Positions 16,247-24,893 of a stretch of 50,422 nucleotides of DNA are shown here, one piece after another (within the stretch, counting starts at the first letter, position 1; every line of letters starts with the position of its first letter). A program made the position numbers and the translations under genes. The notes below the pieces were generated by a model. The model did not search any database. It saw only the letters and a list, made by a program, of their open reading frames with translations, and was not told where the DNA came from. This stretch comes from JBBQNJ01 sp038329845 (GTDB lineage Bacteria > Planctomycetota > Phycisphaerae > Tepidisphaerales > Tepidisphaeraceae), in the NCBI GenBank assembly GCA_038329845.1, contig JBBQNJ010000030.1:1-50422 (forward strand), given 5' to 3'.

Positions 16247-17188
16247 ATGGAACCGTCGCTGCGCAATCGACTGACGTTCGGGCCGCTGATGATGGCGGGT
16301 CTGCTGGGGTTGCTGGTCTTCGATGCGCTGGGGCAGCGATGGACCGCCGCCGCGGGGCTGAACGGCGGCAGCGGGATCGCCGGGCTGGGGCTGCTGATCA
16401 TCATGCTGCTGATCCTGCCGCCGGCGACGGTCGAACTGGCGACGCTTTTCGCCGCCGAGCGGGTCCGGCCGTATCGCGGGATCGCCGCAACGGGGTCGGG
16501 GCTGCTGGTGATCCACGGCTTCGCCACGCAGTTCGCCGCGTTCCGACCGATCGGCGCTTCAACATTCGCGTTCGTGGTGGTGCTGGTGATGCTTCTGGCG
16601 GCATTGCAGCGGGCGTTGGGCAAGCAGACGCAGGAGGCGATCCACCACATGGCCGGAACGGTGCTGGCCACGCTGTATCTGGGCGGGCTGGCGTGGTTTC
16701 TCATGGCGCTGCGGGTAAAGCATTCGGCGTCGGCAACCGGGTTCCACGGCTCGACCATGACCATCGTCATGATCCTGCTGGTGGTGAAGTTCACCGACAT
16801 CGGCGCGTATTTCGGGGGACGCGCCCTGGGACGCCATAAACTGATCCCCTGGCTCAGTCCCGGCAAGACGTGGGAGGGCCTGATGTGCGGCGTGGCGACG
16901 GCGGGACTGGTCGGCGCGGCGTGCGCCCCGCCGTTGACGAACCTGTCGTGGCCCAAGGCGCTGCTTTTCGGGATGATCATCGGGGGGATTGGACAACTGG
17001 GGGATTTGCTCGAATCCCTGATGAAACGGGACGCCGAGGTGAAGGATTCCGGTCAGTTGATTCCCGGTTTCGGAGGGATTCTCGATGTGATCGATTCTCC
17101 GCTGCTGGCGGCGCCGTTCGCGTATCTGCTGTTCAGCCTGTTCACGGAGAATCCCATCTCGCGGCTGATCGGGTCGTTGGGATTTTGA
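16247..17188 (+). CDS. cdsA: Phosphatidate cytidylyltransferase
   Basis: Integral inner-membrane enzyme that makes CDP-diacylglycerol from phosphatidate and CTP, the branch point of phospholipid synthesis. The protein is 313 residues with about eight hydrophobic segments. The CDP-diglyceride synthetase region is clear: FTDIGAYFGGRALGRHKL, LSPGKTWEG, and near the C-terminus SLMKRDAEVKDSG, then LIPGFGGILDVIDS. In the classic signature the last part reads HGGxxDRxD; here Phe replaces His and Val-Ile replaces Arg-x. The catalytic KRD, KD and final Asp residues remain. The start at 16247 fits the length, but no strong ribosome-binding site is visible. lpxB follows 20 bases later, so both serve envelope lipid synthesis and are probably one transcript. 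Confidence 0.9.
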   Translation: MEPSLRNRLTFGPLMMAGLLGLLVFDALGQRWTAAAGLNGGSGIAGLGLLIIMLLILPPATVELATLFAAERVRPYRGIAATGSGLLVIHGFATQFAAFRPIGASTFAFVVVLVMLLAALQRALGKQTQEAIHHMAGTVLATLYLGGLAWFLMALRVKHSASATGFHGSTMTIVMILLVVKFTDIGAYFGGRALGRHKLIPWLSPGKTWEGLMCGVATAGLVGAACAPPLTNLSWPKALLFGMIIGGIGQLGDLLESLMKRDAEVKDSGQLIPGFGGILDVIDSPLLAAPFAYLLFSLFTENPISRLIGSLGF

Positions 17189-17208
17189 GCCAGGCCGCGT
17201 TTTTCGCC

Positions 17209-18378
17209 ATGGAACAGCGCGTGTTCATCACGGTGGGTGAAGTCAGCGGCGACCGGCACGCCGCGGAGTTGATCCGGAGCCTGAAGGCCCTGCGTCCGGG
17301 AATTCGCATCGAGGCGCTGGGCGGCCCGCGAATGCGCGAAGCGGGCGCTGTGCTGCTTGCCGAGATGACCGGCAAAGCCGCGATGCTGCATCACGGGGCC
17401 GCCCGGGCGATCGAGGTGTGGCGACTGTTGCGCGATCTTCGGAAGCGCTATCGCGCGGATCCGCCGGACCTGCATGTCTGCGTCGATTCCTCGGGAATGA
17501 ACCTGCATTTCGCCCGCGCCGCCAAGTCGTGCGGCGTGCCGGTGCTGTACTACGTCGCCCCGCAGGTTTGGGCGTCGCGACAGGGGCGGATCAAGCGGAT
17601 CGCCCGCGACGTGGATCAGCTTGCGTGCATTCTTCCCTTCGAGCAGGACTATTTTCATCTCCATGGGATTCACGCGACGTTCGTGGGGCATCCGCTGTTC
17701 GATGAATTGCCCGCCGCGGCGATGCGCGATCCGGCACGCCGATTTCCCCACGCCCCGCCCGTGATCGGGTTGCTTCCCGGATCGCGTCGAGGCGAGGCGG
17801 CGGCGAATTTCTCGCGCCAGATCGAGGTTGCCCGGGCCATCCAGGAATCGTACCCCGACGCCCGCTTCATGGTTCCGACCACCGCGGCCACGCATCCGGT
17901 GGTCGAAGAGGCGCTGCGTGAGCCAGCGCGGTCGGCGCTGGCGCCGGCGGTCTGTGCGCGGATCGACGCGTTCGATGACTTGGTTCCTGCGTGCGACTTG
18001 TGCCTGACGGTGTCCGGCACGGCCACCCTTCATGTCGCGGCCCACCGCGTGCCGATGATCGTCGTCTACCATGTAAGCCCCGCCGCCTGGCACCTGGCCG
18101 GACGGTGGATGCTTAAGACCCGATCGATCGCGCTGGTGAATCTGCTGGCCGGGACGATCGACCCGTCGGACCGACTGGTCCCGGAGTTTTTTCCCTGGTA
18201 TGGCTCGACCCGCCCCGCCGCCGAGTTGGCGCTGGCGATGCTGCGCGATCCCGAGCGACTCGAGGCGCAGCGCCGCGGGCTTGACGACCTGGTCCGCACC
18301 CTGGACCGTCCCGGGGCTTCGGACAATGTGGCGAAGCTGGCTTTGCGAATGATGGACGCGCCCCCCACCGCCCCATAG
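17209..18378 (+). CDS. lpxB: Lipid-A-disaccharide synthase
   Basis: GT19 glycosyltransferase that joins UDP-diacylglucosamine and lipid X in the lipid A pathway, at the inner-membrane face. The protein is 389 residues, the normal size. Family marks are VFITVGEVSGDRHAAELI at the N-terminus, then CVDSSGMNLHFA, VLYYVAPQVWASRQGRI, ILPFEQDYF, ATFVGHPLFDE, IGLLPGSRRGEAAAN and LTVSGTATLHVA. It follows cdsA by 20 bases. Its presence supports an outer membrane with lipid A-like glycolipid in this organism. Other lpx genes are not in the window. Confidence 0.93.
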   Translation: MEQRVFITVGEVSGDRHAAELIRSLKALRPGIRIEALGGPRMREAGAVLLAEMTGKAAMLHHGAARAIEVWRLLRDLRKRYRADPPDLHVCVDSSGMNLHFARAAKSCGVPVLYYVAPQVWASRQGRIKRIARDVDQLACILPFEQDYFHLHGIHATFVGHPLFDELPAAAMRDPARRFPHAPPVIGLLPGSRRGEAAANFSRQIEVARAIQESYPDARFMVPTTAATHPVVEEALREPARSALAPAVCARIDAFDDLVPACDLCLTVSGTATLHVAAHRVPMIVVYHVSPAAWHLAGRWMLKTRSIALVNLLAGTIDPSDRLVPEFFPWYGSTRPAAELALAMLRDPERLEAQRRGLDDLVRTLDRPGASDNVAKLALRMMDAPPTAP

Positions 18379-18470
18379 GCGTTCAGGGGATGGGGGATGG
18401 GTTGGACGCTGCGGGGTCGCTTTGCGTCCGAGTCGCGGGGGGCACGCGGGTGGACTATGATCGACGGTCG

Positions 18471-19883
18471 ATGGGCAAAACCATTCTCATTGCGGAAGAC
18501 GAGCCGGTGCTGCGCGAGTCGATGGCCGAACTGCTGCGCGACGAGGGGTACGAAGTCCTCGAGGCCGGAGACGGGAACGCGGCCCGGGGGATCGCGCTGG
18601 ACCGCCGGGTGGACCTGGTTCTCTCCGACGTGCGCATGCCGGGCATGGACGGGGTCGCGCTGCTGGATCACCTTCGACGGATCGCTCCGCAGACGCCGTT
18701 CATCATGCTGACGGCGTACGGGACGGTCGAGAGCGCCGTGGCGGCGATGCGGGCCGGGGCATATGACTACCTGCTCAAGCCGGTGCAGTTCGACGATGTT
18801 CTGATGAAGGTCAAGCGAGCGCTGGAGTTCGGGGAGCTGAAACGCACCGCGCGGGTGATGACCGAACAACTGGCCGAGCAGGGGACGTTCCACAACCTGG
18901 TGGGCGAATCGCAGTCGATGCGAAAGCTGTTCGAGACCGTCCGCAAGCTTGGCGCGGTCAAGAGCAATGTGCTGATCTACGGCGAATCAGGCACGGGCAA
19001 GGAGCTGTTCTCCAAGGCGGTGCATTACAACGGGGTGACGCGCGACAAGCCGTTTGTGGCCGTGAATTGCGGGGCGATCCCCAGCACGCTGATCGAGTCG
19101 GAGCTGTTCGGGTATCGGCGCGGTGCGTTCACCGGGGCGATCCGCGACAAGGTGGGGTATTTCGAGGCCGCCAACCGCGGCACGCTTTTCCTGGATGAGA
19201 TTTCGACGCTGCCGATCGGGGTCCAAAGTTCGCTGCTGCGGGTGCTGGAAGAAAAATCGGTGGTGCCCGTGGGCGACACCCATCCGCGCCCGATCGACGT
19301 GCGGATCATCGCCGCCAGCAACCAAGACCTCGAGAAGATGGCCAAGGCCGGAACATTTCGGGAGGATCTGCTGTTCCGATTGAATGTGGTGAAGCTGCAA
19401 CTGCCGCCGTTGCGTCAACGCAAGGAGGACATTCCGCTGCTGGTGCAGCATTTCCTGGACAAGTACACGCGGGAGATGAACAAGGACGTGAGCGGGCTGA
19501 CCAACGGGGCGATGCGTGCGTTGTTGAATCATGAATGGCGCGGCAACGTGCGTGAGCTGGAAAACGTGATCGAGCGGGCGGTCATTTTTGCCGAGGGAGG
19601 GTCCATCGGCGTGGATGATCTGCCATTCAGCGCCCCGGGCGTCAGCGACGATGCCGGGGAGGATTTGAAGGAAGCCTTGCGCCAGTTCGAGCGCCAGCAC
19701 ATTATCTACAGCCTTCGCCGCCATAACTACGACAAGAACGAGACGGCCCGGCAGTTGGGGATCGGCGTGTCGAGCCTGTATCGCAAGCTGGACGAGTTGG
19801 AGATACCGAAAAACGATCCGGAAAAGTTGTCGAACGAAGAGGCGACGGGCGGCGGCGAAGGCGAGCCGCCGATCGAAGCATAG
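18471..19883 (+). CDS. Sigma-54-dependent response regulator, NtrC/AtoC type
   Basis: Protein of 470 residues. It has an N-terminal receiver domain (1-120) with phospho-acceptor Asp53 (LSDVRMPG) and an acidic pair at Asp10/Glu11. The AAA+ domain (about 143-375) has Walker A GESGTGKE (171-178), an intact GAFTGA loop (218-223) for sigma-54 contact and Walker B LFLDE (239-243). A Fis-type helix-turn-helix lies near the C-terminus (NETARQLGIGVSSLYRKL). The start at 18471 is chosen because the receiver begins at once (MGKTILIAEDEP). No sensor kinase is adjacent, so it is an orphan in this window. It lies 92 bases after lpxB, so co-transcription is possible. Targets unknown. Confidence 0.93.
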   Translation: MGKTILIAEDEPVLRESMAELLRDEGYEVLEAGDGNAARGIALDRRVDLVLSDVRMPGMDGVALLDHLRRIAPQTPFIMLTAYGTVESAVAAMRAGAYDYLLKPVQFDDVLMKVKRALEFGELKRTARVMTEQLAEQGTFHNLVGESQSMRKLFETVRKLGAVKSNVLIYGESGTGKELFSKAVHYNGVTRDKPFVAVNCGAIPSTLIESELFGYRRGAFTGAIRDKVGYFEAANRGTLFLDEISTLPIGVQSSLLRVLEEKSVVPVGDTHPRPIDVRIIAASNQDLEKMAKAGTFREDLLFRLNVVKLQLPPLRQRKEDIPLLVQHFLDKYTREMNKDVSGLTNGAMRALLNHEWRGNVRELENVIERAVIFAEGGSIGVDDLPFSAPGVSDDAGEDLKEALRQFERQHIIYSLRRHNYDKNETARQLGIGVSSLYRKLDELEIPKNDPEKLSNEEATGGGEGEPPIEA

Positions 19884-19965
19884 TCGAAGGACCCCACCCG
19901 GGGGCACGGGGCGACTCACCGCCTATTGGGATGCCGGCCGTCGGGCTGCGCAGGCATTCGCAGAA

Positions 19966-19984
19966 TGCAGGCTGGAAGCCTGCA
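19966..19984. repeat. Perfect hairpin TGCAGGCT-GGA-AGCCTGCA
   Basis: An 8-bp perfect stem with a 3-base loop, about 80 bases after the NtrC-type gene. There is no T-tract. This resembles the small palindromes scattered between planctomycete genes, but I see only one copy in the window. Further on, a GGGCC/GGCCC stem (20077-20093) is followed after a gap by six T (20103-20108) and could be a weak terminator before the next promoter. Confidence 0.45.
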
Positions 19985-20120
19985 CCACAAGCGCTTTCTT
20001 CAGGCTCGGAGCAACGAATCGAGGGTCAATGCCAAGTTCACAAGGGCGGTCGTTCCGGGCGCTGGAACTCCCCTTTGGGCCTCCTCGGGGCCCGGGCTAA
20101 ACTTTTTTGGATCTCGTGCG

Positions 20121-20138
20121 TATAATTCGCACAAGGAG
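20121..20138 (+). promoter_or_regulatory. TATAAT box and ribosome-binding site of the ErpA-type gene
   Basis: A perfect TATAAT (20121-20126) with no good -35 hexamer at the normal distance. AAGGAG follows at 20133-20138, ten bases before the ATG at 20148. If transcription starts about seven bases after the box, the leader is only about 15 bases and begins almost at the ribosome-binding site. Confidence 0.5.
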
Positions 20139-20147
20139 ACTGTGATT

Positions 20148-20483
20148 ATGGCGATTATGTTATCGGAAAAGGCGGCGGCGAAGGTGCGGAACATCATCAA
20201 GGAGCAGGACCGACCGGACGTCGAGATGAGCCTTAAAGTGGCGGTCAAGGGCGGCGGATGCTCGGGGTTCAGCTACACGCTGGATCTGACCGAGGAGCCG
20301 AAAACCGAGGCCGACGAGGAGATGGAGTCGCACGGGGTGAAAATCCTGTGCGATATGAAGAGCTATCTCTATCTAAACGGGACGGAAATCGACTACCGCG
20401 ACGAGGTGTTCGGTGCCGGGTTCGTATTTAAGAACCCCAACTCGACGGGCACCTGCGGCTGCGGCTCGAGCTTTTCGGCGTAG
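20148..20483 (+). CDS. Iron-sulfur cluster assembly/insertion protein, ErpA/IscA family
   Basis: Protein of 111 residues, an A-type carrier that binds and delivers Fe-S clusters to apo-enzymes. It begins IMLSEKAAAKVRNII. The three conserved cysteines are present: one in VKGGGCSGFSY and two in the C-terminal CGCGSSF. The start at 20148 has an excellent AAGGAG site and fits the family length. It appears to be a single-gene transcript behind its own TATAAT box. No iscS, iscU or suf genes are in the window. Which A-type subfamily (ErpA, IscA or SufA) it belongs to cannot be fixed by eye. Confidence 0.93.
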   Translation: MAIMLSEKAAAKVRNIIKEQDRPDVEMSLKVAVKGGGCSGFSYTLDLTEEPKTEADEEMESHGVKILCDMKSYLYLNGTEIDYRDEVFGAGFVFKNPNSTGTCGCGSSFSA

Positions 20484-20531
20484 ATCGCGTCCCTCGGGTG
20501 ATGCGGACTTCATGCCGTTTGCGGCGCTTGG

Positions 20532-20550
20532 CCGATAACACGGTTATCGG
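20532..20550 (+). promoter_or_regulatory. Perfect palindrome abutting a start codon
   Basis: CCGATAAC-ACG-GTTATCGG, an 8-bp perfect inverted repeat with a 3-base centre. It ends three bases before the ATG at 20554 and occupies the place where a ribosome-binding site should be. It could be a repressor operator or an mRNA hairpin that controls translation. Confidence 0.5.
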
Positions 20551-20553
20551 ACC

Positions 20554-23253
20554 ATGCGCCTTTTTTCTGTCCTCATCCTCGGGTCAATAGCGGCGTTAAG
20601 TACGCCTGCCCGCGGCGCTGCCCCGGCGGCGGTGACGCGGGTTCTGCGGGCGATCGACTTCGAGGAACGGCGGCTGGGCAACTCCGAAGAACTGCCCATG
20701 CATTGGAAGAAACTCGACGGCGAGGGGATGCCGCATTATGTCAATGGCAGGCTCGATGCCGGGCGAGCCCATTCCGGGCAGTACAGCTTCCGATTCGATC
20801 TCAATGGTGGATCGCTGGTCTATCGGTACGCGCCGGGGAAAATTCGCGTGCAACCGGGGGCGCACTATCGCGTCGAGTGCCTGGTGCGAACGACGGTGTT
20901 GCCGAACGCGCGGGCGCGGCTGAGTGCGATGCTTACCGATGCCGACGGTCACGTCCTTTCCGGAACCACGCGCCACTCCGAACCGTATGCCGCATTACGA
21001 GAGCAGGACGACTGGCAGCGATTGAGCGTCGAGCTGTCGGCGGATGATCCGGGGCAAGAGGCATTCCTGGTCATCGAACTGGGGCTGCTTCAGCCGGCGA
21101 TGTTCACCCCGACGGTGCTGGGGGACCGCGCCATTTTTCCGCAGGACATTCGCGGAACGGCCTGGTTCGACGATGTAAGCGTCTGCCAGGTGCCGCGTGT
21201 CGAGCTCAGTACCGAGCGCCCGGGAAACATTTTCTACCGCGACGACATTCCGCGACTGCTGATCGACGTCAATGATCGCTCGACCGACGACCTGGCGGCT
21301 CAACTGGTGATCCGCGACGCCGACGGCCGGACGGTTTATCAGCGATCGGGCGCGTTGGATGATTCGGCGGCGCAGACTCCATCGCCCGGGCGGAAGAAGG
21401 TGTCGTTGCTGCTGCCCGAGCTGGTGCCGGGGTGGTACGAAGCGGCGCTGGTGATGACCAGCCAGGGCCAGTCGCTGGGCGAACAGGCGCTGGACCTGGT
21501 GCTGCTGGCCGAGCCGCGCGAGGCGATCGCACCCGATGGACGCTTCGGCATCATCGCCACGGATCTGCCGTTTGAAGGATGGAGCGAACTGCCCGAGATC
21601 CTCCCGGTGCTGGGTGCCGGGCGGGTGAAGCTGTCGGTCTGGAGTGAGGCCGGTGACGTGCAAAACGTCGATCCGGCGGCGTTCGATCAGTTGCTCGAGC
21701 GCCTGGGAGAACTGGGAATCACGCCGACGGCGTGCCTGTCGGCGCTGCCACCGGAGCTGGCGGACAAGCTGGGTGGAGATTCATCGCTGGTCGCGTTGTC
21801 TCGGGCGGAGAAAACCGACTGGCAACAGAAGCTGTCGTTTCTGATCTCCCGCCACGCCAACCACCTGGATCGCTGGCAACTGGGTCGGGATGGGACCGAT
21901 GCGTTCGTCACCCAACCGGCGATGCGCGAGGTGTATCGGAAGGTCTATCGCCAGTTCAGCGCGCTGATGGATAGCCCCGACCTGGCGATGCCGTGGCCGG
22001 CCTGGTACGAGATGGATGGCGAACTGCCCGCGACGGTGGCCCTGGCGGTGCCCCCGAGCGTGCTTCCCGAGCAACTTCCGCTGTACATGCAGGACCTTCG
22101 CGGCCGTCAGGGGCACAACCTGTCGCTGAGTCTCCAGCCGCTGGATCGCCGCCGGTATGGGCGCCAGCGTCAGTTGCGAGACTTGGCACAGCGGGTGGTG
22201 TATGCGCTGGCGGCCGATGCTCGGCGGATCGACCTGCCGTTGCCTTTCGCCGTTAAGCGCAAGGACGATCAGATCGTCAAGCAGCCCGACGAGATGCTGC
22301 TGGTCATACGGACGCTGATCGCCACGCTGGGCAACGCCGAGTTTCGCGGGCGGGTGCCGATCGCCGAGGACGTCGAAGCCTTTCTCTTCGAACGAGCGGG
22401 AACAGGAATTCTCGTGGCCTGGGATCGCGGCGGATCAGCGAAAGTGCGCCGGCTGCAACTGAATCTGGGGAAGCGTCCGATGCGCATCGACCTGTTCGGA
22501 AACGCCGCGGCGCTGGTCCGGCCGCTGGCGAGCCACGCGGGGGCCGACGCCATGGCCGCCGGGGCGAGGGGTGAAAAGCCGCCCGAGGGGATCGAGATCG
22601 AGATCGGGCCAATGCCGATCTTCCTGGTTGACATCGACGCCCAGGCGGCCCAGCTTCGCGCCAGCGTCGCGTTCGATCGACCGTTGATCGAATCGAGTTT
22701 TCAGGCCCACACGCGCAGGCTCCGGTTCATCAACCCCTACGCCACAGCCATCGGGGGAACGGTCAAGCTCATCCCCCCCGCCGGGTGGAGTCTTTCGCCG
22801 TCGGTGCAGACGTTCACGCTCAATCCCGGCGAGAAGTTCGACCGCGAGCTGACGATCCAGTTTCCGTACAACAACCTCGCCGGACCCAAGGCGATCACCG
22901 CCGAGTTTCTCGTGCAAGGCGAGCGCAACATCGCGTTCACGGTTCCGGTGATGCTGAACCTGGGACTGAGCGATGTAGGGATGCAGACGCTGGCGCTGCG
23001 GGATGGCAATGATGTGGTGGTGCAGCAAATGATCACGAACTATGGCGATCACCCGATCGACTACACCGCGTTCGCCATCTACCCGAACCAGGCCCGCCAG
23101 GAGCGGCTGGTGACCAAACTGGGGCCGGGCCACACCACCATCAAGCGTTACCGCTTCAGCGGCGTGAGCATCGCGGCGGGAACGGCGGTGCGCACCGGGC
23201 TGAAGGAGCTGGTCGGCACTCGAATCCTCAATGACGAAGTCCCCATCCAATAG
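20554..23253 (+). CDS. Large secreted protein with carbohydrate-binding-like and NEW3-like regions, function unknown
   Basis: Protein of 899 residues with a signal peptide (1-22, ending PARGAA). Residues about 30-220 look like a galactose-binding-type beta-sandwich (SGQYSFRFDLNGGSLVYRY, then GTAWFDDVSVCQVP), a common planctomycete carbohydrate-binding module. The centre (about 330-640) has features of a TIM-barrel: FGIIATDLPFEGWSELP, then HANHLDRWQLG. I cannot see a convincing catalytic pair. The C-terminus (about 700-880) resembles an NPCBM-associated NEW3 domain (TVKLIPPAGWSLSPSVQTF, then LNPGEKFDREL). Likely an extracellular glycan-acting or -binding protein. No Shine-Dalgarno is present; a palindrome sits in its place. 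It stands alone between the ErpA-type gene and the topoisomerase VI locus. Confidence 0.72.
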   Translation: MRLFSVLILGSIAALSTPARGAAPAAVTRVLRAIDFEERRLGNSEELPMHWKKLDGEGMPHYVNGRLDAGRAHSGQYSFRFDLNGGSLVYRYAPGKIRVQPGAHYRVECLVRTTVLPNARARLSAMLTDADGHVLSGTTRHSEPYAALREQDDWQRLSVELSADDPGQEAFLVIELGLLQPAMFTPTVLGDRAIFPQDIRGTAWFDDVSVCQVPRVELSTERPGNIFYRDDIPRLLIDVNDRSTDDLAAQLVIRDADGRTVYQRSGALDDSAAQTPSPGRKKVSLLLPELVPGWYEAALVMTSQGQSLGEQALDLVLLAEPREAIAPDGRFGIIATDLPFEGWSELPEILPVLGAGRVKLSVWSEAGDVQNVDPAAFDQLLERLGELGITPTACLSALPPELADKLGGDSSLVALSRAEKTDWQQKLSFLISRHANHLDRWQLGRDGTDAFVTQPAMREVYRKVYRQFSALMDSPDLAMPWPAWYEMDGELPATVALAVPPSVLPEQLPLYMQDLRGRQGHNLSLSLQPLDRRRYGRQRQLRDLAQRVVYALAADARRIDLPLPFAVKRKDDQIVKQPDEMLLVIRTLIATLGNAEFRGRVPIAEDVEAFLFERAGTGILVAWDRGGSAKVRRLQLNLGKRPMRIDLFGNAAALVRPLASHAGADAMAAGARGEKPPEGIEIEIGPMPIFLVDIDAQAAQLRASVAFDRPLIESSFQAHTRRLRFINPYATAIGGTVKLIPPAGWSLSPSVQTFTLNPGEKFDRELTIQFPYNNLAGPKAITAEFLVQGERNIAFTVPVMLNLGLSDVGMQTLALRDGNDVVVQQMITNYGDHPIDYTAFAIYPNQARQERLVTKLGPGHTTIKRYRFSGVSIAAGTAVRTGLKELVGTRILNDEVPIQ

Positions 23254-23265
23254 ACTGCATCGAAG

Positions 23266-23303
23266 CCCGACGGCTTAATCCAGCCAGTCGCGAGCCTTAA
23301 GCC
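23266..23303. repeat. Duplicate of the topoisomerase VI A gene end
   Basis: A 38-base segment matching 23338-23375 with one mismatch (A/G). The second copy contains the last codons and stop of top6A (KARDWLD-stop on the minus strand). The copies start 72 bases apart, so a tandem duplication of about 72 bases created an extra, detached gene end downstream of the true stop. Confidence 0.85.
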
Positions 23304-23346
23304 CAAAATCGGTCGTGGCAGTAGTTGGCGGACAGGCCCCGACGGC

Positions 23347-24489
23347 TTAATCCAGCCAGTCGCGGGCCTTAAGCCGCTGCGGGACGTATTCTTCGGTAAC
23401 GTAGCTGATGTCCTTGGTGATCAGCGATTCGACCTCCATCTTAAAGCCGTTCTTCAACATCCGATCGATCTCCTTCATCCACCCCTTGTGGTCCGCGAAC
23501 CAGGGATAGGCCTTGATCTGGTTGGCCCGGTCGATGTCGTTCTTGTTCAACTCGATCTGCACGTCATCCGACAGCTCGCACTCGGTGTAATCCTTCGACC
23601 GCACGCCGAGAAACTTGGCCTGCGGGATGGCCAGTCGCTCGCTCTCGAACGCCAGGCTGATCGACCCTTGCTTGATCACCGAATAGATGTAATGCCCCCA
23701 GGGATCGCAATCAAGCAGACAATAGATCGGCAGCTTCAGTTCCTCGTTGAGCCGGCGAAGCAATCGGCGGACGCCTCGAGGCGGCTGGCCAGAGCCTTCG
23801 GTGAGGATGCAGTTGTGCTTCTCCCAGAATCGGTCTTCATTGAACCGGCCCCAGACCGTGTCTTTTTCGACATGCAATACGAACTTGGCGTCGCACTTCT
23901 TGAACTGGATCACGTCCGGCTCGGTGATGCTGGGCACGGCGTATCCCCCGCTGCCCATGCGGCGGCAGTCGATCTCGTCGCCGCTGTCGACGATGGTGAT
24001 GTTGCCGACCATGGTGCCGCGCTTCTTGGCATAAACGTGAAGTTCTTCACGCAGGGCGCCCATCGCCACTTCGAGGTCTTCGAGGATGGCGTCGGACTCA
24101 TCCTGGCCGCCGAAGGTTTTCTCGCCGCGCGTGCCCTGGATGGTGTGCAGCGCCTTATAGAACATGCCACGGAGGCTCAGGGTTTTTTCCGCCTCGATAA
24201 GCTGCTTGATCGAATCGCCATGCAGGATGGTCTGCATGAACTGCTTGGCCTGGTTGAGATTGAACAGCTCGCGCGTCGCCTGGGCATCGCCCATCTCGAG
24301 AATGCCGCGCTTCTTGTTCCACAATGTATTGCTGCGCGTGCGCGTGGGGATGGCGATGTTGATGTCGTCGCCCTTAAACGCATTTTTCGCCACCCCCTCA
24401 GCCAGATCGACGATCTTGGAGAGGGTTTTCTCATCACGCTCTTTGACCCGCTTGTTGATGCGGGAAACCTCCGCTTGCTTTTTCGCCAT
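23347..24489 (-). CDS. top6A: DNA topoisomerase VI subunit A
   Basis: Spo11-like DNA-cleaving subunit of the type IIB topoisomerase, which relaxes and decatenates DNA in an A2B2 complex. The protein is 380 residues. The winged-helix motif SLRGMFYK holds the candidate catalytic Tyr111. The Toprim region has HVEKD (Glu208) and LLDCDPWGHYIYS (Asp260, Asp262) for Mg2+. The start ATG at 24489 is followed by a lysine-rich N-terminus and has AAGGAA just upstream. In the usual order subunit B lies upstream, but here two small genes intervene. Topo VI is typical of archaea and plants and patchy in bacteria; some planctomycetes carry it. The 3' end of the gene has been duplicated. Confidence 0.92.
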   Translation of the reverse strand: MAKKQAEVSRINKRVKERDEKTLSKIVDLAEGVAKNAFKGDDINIAIPTRTRSNTLWNKKRGILEMGDAQATRELFNLNQAKQFMQTILHGDSIKQLIEAEKTLSLRGMFYKALHTIQGTRGEKTFGGQDESDAILEDLEVAMGALREELHVYAKKRGTMVGNITIVDSGDEIDCRRMGSGGYAVPSITEPDVIQFKKCDAKFVLHVEKDTVWGRFNEDRFWEKHNCILTEGSGQPPRGVRRLLRRLNEELKLPIYCLLDCDPWGHYIYSVIKQGSISLAFESERLAIPQAKFLGVRSKDYTECELSDDVQIELNKNDIDRANQIKAYPWFADHKGWMKEIDRMLKNGFKMEVESLITKDISYVTEEYVPQRLKARDWLD

Positions 24490-24518
24490 TCTTGTTCCTT
24501 GAGAAAGATCGCTATCGG

Positions 24519-24893
24519 TTAATCCACTTCGGCGCTCGGTGGCTGGGGGAGCCGAGCGATTGCTCGTTCCATCAGTTCTGGCAAGGAAGGAATCTCCTGC
24601 TGCACGACCGCCCACACTCGATCCAGGTCCACACCCCAGTACACGTGACGCGCCTGGATGATCGATCCCCATCGCATCTCGGGGATCAGTGCCCGAGTAG
24701 GTTCGGACACCCGGGCCGCCGCCTCCCCGATCTCTTGAATCGCGTGAATGGTCGCGCGGCGCAGCATGACGTCGGCATCCAAGTCAGACCGGGATCGCCC
24801 CTCGGTCATCTTCAACAGGTCGTTCGCCGCCGCGCGAATATGCTCGAGCCGGATCCGATCGGCGATTTTTTCTGATTTTCGATCAGGCGGCAT
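24519..24893 (-). CDS. HepT-like (DUF86) protein, motif altered
   Basis: Protein of 124 residues resembling HepT, the HEPN-domain RNase-like partner of MNT nucleotidyltransferases. The alpha-helical body (RIRLEHIRAAANDLLKM, then RATIHAIQEIGEAAARV) and the C-terminal GVDLDRVWAVVQQEIPSL fit DUF86. The family usually reads R-N-x-L-x-H-x-Y before the F/Y-G-x-D segment. Here the sequence is ARHVYWGVD (RHVY at 82-85), as if four residues were deleted, so the standard RX4HXY spacing is lost. The ATG at 24893 overlaps the MNT stop by 11 bases, the usual coupled arrangement, with MNT first. Probably toxin-derived, perhaps no longer active as an RNase. Confidence 0.78.
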   Translation of the reverse strand: MPPDRKSEKIADRIRLEHIRAAANDLLKMTEGRSRSDLDADVMLRRATIHAIQEIGEAAARVSEPTRALIPEMRWGSIIQARHVYWGVDLDRVWAVVQQEIPSLPELMERAIARLPQPPSAEVD

